A stretch of 64,000 nucleotides of DNA from Brienomyrus brachyistius (taxonomy: Eukaryota; Chordata; Actinopteri; Osteoglossiformes; Mormyridae). Made by a program: the position numbers and the translations under genes. The notes beneath the pieces are model-generated. The model worked only from the letters and a program-made list of their open reading frames with translations, did no database searches and was not told the origin of the DNA. The stretch covers positions 12,301,191 to 12,365,190 of the forward strand of contig NC_064540.1 of assembly GCF_023856365.1 (NCBI RefSeq), given 5' to 3'. Below are positions 59,712-64,000 of the stretch, in pieces; the first letter of the stretch is position 1; each line of letters begins with the position of its first letter.

Positions 59712-62700
59712 GTAAGTACCTAGGCTAACATATGCATGGATACTTCGTCAAATAAACAAATATTAAATGCAAAACGTCATCGATTGCATTTACACCCGAG
59801 AAACAGATCAAGCATTATTCCGTGCAGTGCTCTATTAACCTATAGCTGTACACAAGTCCACCGGCTGCAACTATGCTCTTTGTGATATTAATTTATATTT
59901 TACAATTACTCAGCAAAAGGAGAAACGTCCTTTATTTTAAAACTGCATTACAAGTATAACAAAATTAATATTTATTGTGTGCATAGTGTAGCTTAATGAC
60001 AAGTTTGGGTATTAGCAAGTTCTGTGTGGACCTACTTAATTCTCTTTTTACAACTTTATTTGACAATTACTTGATTACATTTTTTACAACACTTTGTTGA
60101 ATTCCCATCAAATACCGCAAACATTTTAACTACATTACCGAACTGCTACTATAGGCTACCGCTAGCGTTGTTACCACTATGTTGATCTGCAGTCCCGCAG
60201 GACCCTGGGCAGCAAAGTGCAGCGTGTTTGAATGCGGGAGCAGGAGGGAAGTTAATGATAAGCCTATGTTTGCGGGAGCGGGAATAAGAATTAAAATAAA
60301 TATTGCCCAATTATGTTTTTGCTATTTTATCAAAGCATTATTCATGCTTTAAGTGAGCAGAAAGTTACTGTGGTTAATTTTATGTTATATAAGTGCCTAC
60401 TTAAGGAAAAGTAAATGTAAAACTGTCAAAAATAAGGAAGTCCTTCTCCATTGCAAGCGAGCACAATAGGAACCACTTGCCTTCGCCCGTTGCAACAAAG
60501 TGCAAGATCATACTGGGCACAAGTCTGGCACTTCAGGGCTAAAACGCCACGTGTGTTCAGTTTCTAACTGCTATATTACATTCACATTCACTGCAAGTGC
60601 AAACAAATCAAAAGTGACAACTGCACTAAAAAAATTAAACACAAAAATGTGCCGGTTTGGTTTATGCAGATTTATTACCTGTACTCGAAAACGTTGCAGG
60701 CGCAATACGCCTATGTGATTGACTACCCTAATATTATGTGAAAATCGTAGCTTATTCGTTGAGGCTATGGAGTTGTCTTTATTCGTAACGTAAAAATAAG
60801 CATTTTGAAGTGCTTTTGCTTTGCTGGCGGGAGCGGGACAAAATTGGACAAGACTCTGCGGGAGCGGAATTTAAAACTCCGTCCCGCGCAGTCCTCTAGC
60901 AACCAGTATTAGTGTATGGTGATAGCAGCAGAGCTATTGTAAGTAAAACACTTGCGAGAGTCAAAACATGGCAAAATAATATTTAAAACATTTGGCAGTG
61001 TAGTTTATTTTTGGAAATTACAAGGATAGGTTATAGTTTTGTTTATGTTATAGTTTTGTTGTTTGGCCTATAGCCAAAATATGTAGTGTCTATGCAGTGT
61101 TCAAGGGGAAAAACTCACTCAAAATTCATGCCATCTAAACATTAATTTAGGCTTGTATGTAAATAAATTGGCAAAACACAATGAAACTGAAACTATGAAA
61201 TTACAGTACAAGGGAAAATACATTTTCAGTTTTACTAAATTGAAAAATAAAATCAGAATATAATTAGATACCAACATTAAGATAAAAAAAGAGAAACGTT
61301 ACACGTTTCATGAGTTGTATAAACGGTTCATGCTTTCCCAATACCGAGTAGGTCTAATGTTTTCCTTTGTAATAAAGTTTTACCACATCACATTGCGGAG
61401 CGGGGTTATTATTAAAACTCTTAAATATATTACTTACTGTTTTCTTTTTGATGCTTAATAAGGACTGTAGGCCTATCATCACATGTACGAAATACAGATT
61501 CAGAATTAGTTACTTGTAGACTTATGATCTTATTCGCTTGTAATTATTTAATATTATTTATTAAGGTATAATTTTATTTTTCACAAGAAAGAACATCAGT
61601 GAGTTATCTACATGTAATAGACCTACATTTATTGTGCTGTTTCGACAGTATTTATATGATTGTGTTCTATGTTTTAGAGCGTAGACTATATACAACCGTG
61701 GACATTATTAGGAAACCATAGCACACTTTTTATAACTTGACAGCAGTCGTTGCTGGTCATCCCATCCCTTGTGTTGTCAGTCTTTTTGTTTTTTCGCCTG
61801 CTTCCTGTTGGTTGCATGGCTAAACTTGTTGAGCATGTGGTTGTCTGTGAAGCCCTCTGTTGTGTGTTCAAATCCTGCCCCCTATGATCTTGTATTGTGT
61901 TTCATTTGTATGAGTTTTTCTAGTTCCTGTGTCTGATGATTTTGTATTTGGTTTTGTTCTTTGTGCCCGTGATTTTGTTTCTTCCTGTTTTAATAAGTTT
62001 CCATCTGTTTAAAATGTGTGGGAGGGGTATTTTGAGGCTATAAAAATTGTTTATTTATATGGTCTTTCTGTACCACGGATTTTCACCTATTGCTTTTAAA
62101 ACGTGGGAGAGATATTTGAAGGGTTAAACTATATTTAAATTTTAAAAAAAGATCTTTTATCGCGGATGTTCACCTATCGCTGATGGGTCTGGAATGTAAC
62201 TTCCGCGGTAGCTGGGGGATCACTGTAATGACATTAGAAGGTATAATAGCAGTACTTTTTACATTTTAAAATCCAACACGCAGCAGACTGATGGTATGTA
62301 ATGAAATCTCTGCTGCAAACTTGGAAATACTGCAGACTTCTTTCACCACCCGAAGCACTGCCATCCAGTAGAACACATGGAATGCAAGAGCTTACAGTCA
62401 CAGACACCAATAATTAGTGTTTCCACATTCAATAGGAAGAAATTCAGAAAAATTGCGTTTCGTAATGGTTAAAAATTGAACTATGGGGTGACAAGGCTGG
62501 GTTGGGTTGAGCCATTCCCTGAATTGAGCAGTGAGGAATTCAGAGAAAAAAAAAACTAGACTCGTACTGTCAGTGTTTTCTAGTGTTATGCCGTATAACC
62601 AAAAAGTTTATTTTTGTATGATTTCAGTTTGCTATCCATTCAGTCAGCATGTTCTGAAAATAAAATAATGTGAGCATTGATAAATCAACTAATATAGGAA

Positions 62701-64000
62701 AAAATATTGTGATATTGTATTTTACCTTCGAGGGAACCTATAGGCCTACCAGAATCCCTCCCCACCGCCCCCCCTCCTCGGCTGCCGATGTGATAGATAG
62801 TAGGGTGGAGAGGCTGAGAAACCCTGCAGTAGAACGTGCAGAATGCAGGCACTTACAGTTACAGACACCAGTAATTATGGTTTCTACTTTCACTCTGAAG
62901 AAATGGCCTAAGGGAGGCAGTCAGAGAAAAAATGAGGCAACAAACCGTACTGGTGCTTTCTGGTGTTGTGCTCTACTGGGATTATTATCCTTAATGAAAA
63001 CATAAAATAGCTATAGAACTCTAAGATACATAAAAAAACTTAATAGAAATGTCTTTGAAGTAAAAACTCTAGAAACTTTGGCTGGATTTCCTGATAATGG
63101 TGACTCAGAGTTCGACAAAGACTCTAAAGATATATCTTACAAAAGGCATTTGTTTTCCTACGTATGTTTCCTGAGCCGTCTCTTAAGAGGTTGCTTAAGG
63201 GAGAGCTTCTTAAGTGTGACCTTAATAGGCTCCAGAACACCTGATTGGTTGACATCGATGGCTCGAGAATTGATTATTCCCCCCATGCAACAACTACTAC
63301 TTCACTGCCGGATGAGAGAAAGTGATGTTCTTCTTATATAACACAGCAGGAATCCATCAAAATATCGCATTAATCAGAACTGGGGAGAATCTAACAATAA
63401 AATAAATTAACAAACTGAATCATCTAATCATAAATGTGATTTTCGCCGAATAGGTGCACGAACCTGCCTCCCTAGATTGTAGAATCCCCATTTTATTTTT
63501 AGTTGTTCTATAAAACACCTGCGTGCAGCAATGTGTGTGTATGTCATTGATACAGTATAGGGACAAGCAATGGCCTCCACCCTTATATCAGCAGAACCCT
63601 CCACCGCCTTTCCTTCCCAATTAATACCCGTCAGTAATTCTTGAAGGAACAGAGACTCCCTCATTGTTTTATATAATACAGCACCCGGCCACATTCTCCC
63701 CTGCCATAGTCAACGTCCTCGATGACTTAACACAAACATTTTACTTCTTTGACAGCTTCTCTAAGGAATACAGTTCCCAGACTCGTTAGTACTTGTGAGA
63801 ACACTTCTGGACTAAGAGAGACCGCATTAACTGCAGACCTTGGTTCATGGAATGGGTCTGAATGCAATACGGCATTGGTTCTTTGGCTTCGCCTTGGGGC
63901 TGGCGCAGGTACCCTACATACTGGTGGGGGGGGGGGTTAGTGGGGTGAACACAATCAGCCGCGGGTGTCAACTGAACCTCACCAACACATGTATGCTCCT
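59712..64000. other. Gap: possible first intron with transposon relics
   Basis: Contains the hAT relic at 60189-60900 and an apparent DNA-transposon right end at 62150-62226 ('cttccgcggtagctggggga' then TCACTG). A poly-G run is at 63926-63935. A stretch at 63758-63906 has an acceptor and a donor-like end but no recognisable protein. Confidence 0.45.
60189..60900 (+). mobile_element. hAT-type element relic with BED-finger remnant
   Basis: The plus strand near 60490-60570 reads GHKSGTSGLKRHVCSV, resembling the C-terminal half of a BED zinc finger (S/T-x-x-L-x-x-H), the N-terminal domain of many hAT transposases. GCGGGA-rich sequence lies at both ends ('gcagtcccgcaggacc' left, 'ccgtcccgcgcagtcc' right). 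Target duplications were not resolved, and there is no transposase core. Confidence 0.45.

Noticed and set aside
63758..63906. Candidate second exon for the gene starting at 59679
   Set aside because: Acceptor and donor are present, but joining in phase 0 from the first exon gives a stop at the third codon (CTT CTC TAA).
1..64000. CRISPR arrays, operons, phage or bacterial defence systems
   Set aside because: Direct repeats found are eukaryotic mini- and microsatellites; gene structure with introns and vertebrate gene families rules out a prokaryotic source.

Overview
The window looks like nuclear DNA of a ray-finned fish, probably a teleost. It has compact multi-exon vertebrate genes with GT/AG introns, long AT-rich introns and intergenic DNA, tRNA-derived SINEs with ATGGATGG tails, L2-type LINE and Ty3/Gypsy relics, hAT and Tc1-type MITEs, and many (CA)n and (GATA)n microsatellites. 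There is no prokaryotic gene organisation. Species cannot be assigned from the sequence alone.

Four protein genes can be supported. (1) 206-3381 (+): the last three exons of an interferon regulatory factor of the IRF4/8/10 group, most likely irf10; its DNA-binding half lies left of the window. (2) 7834-6059 (-): a short two-coding-exon ataxin-1 family protein with an AXH domain and a KRHWSAP motif but no polyglutamine. (3) 30536-45709 (+): dysbindin domain-containing 2 (dbndd2), four coding exons, 187 aa, with all splice phases agreeing. (4) 53204-56736 (+): the 3' half of a cadherin-26-like gene (end of ectodomain, membrane segment, catenin-binding tail), with two apparent frameshifts and no 5' exons in the window. 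At 59679-59711 there is a candidate signal-peptide first exon with a TATA box. It may start the next gene, perhaps a tandem cadherin copy.

Region by region: 0-8 kb holds irf10 (with a 21-bp minisatellite in one intron) and the ataxin-1-like gene. 8-30 kb is largely non-coding, with possible upstream non-coding exons of the ataxin-like gene, a nested DNA-transposon cluster near 13.4-14.8 kb, a long pyrimidine tract near 18 kb, a full SINE near 23.7 kb and a MITE carrying a SINE fragment near 27.7-28.3 kb. 30-46 kb is dbndd2, whose introns have absorbed four solo-LTR-like elements; one of these is itself split by a 2.3-kb hAT-type element filled with tandem repeats. 46-52 kb is a retroelement graveyard: a fifth complete solo LTR, an L2-type LINE relic, Gypsy pol interrupted by a SINE, and a LINE endonuclease fragment. 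53-57 kb is the cadherin relic. 57-64 kb holds a MITE, microsatellites, a hAT relic and the candidate first exon.

The gene set is interesting as a group. In human, IRF4-ATXN1-DTNBP1 lie together on 6p and IRF8-ATXN1L-DBNDD1 on 16q. Here IRF10, a third ataxin-1 paralogue and DBNDD2 lie together with a CDH26-like gene, which suggests a third copy of one ancestral block (mammalian DBNDD2 and CDH26 are on 20q).
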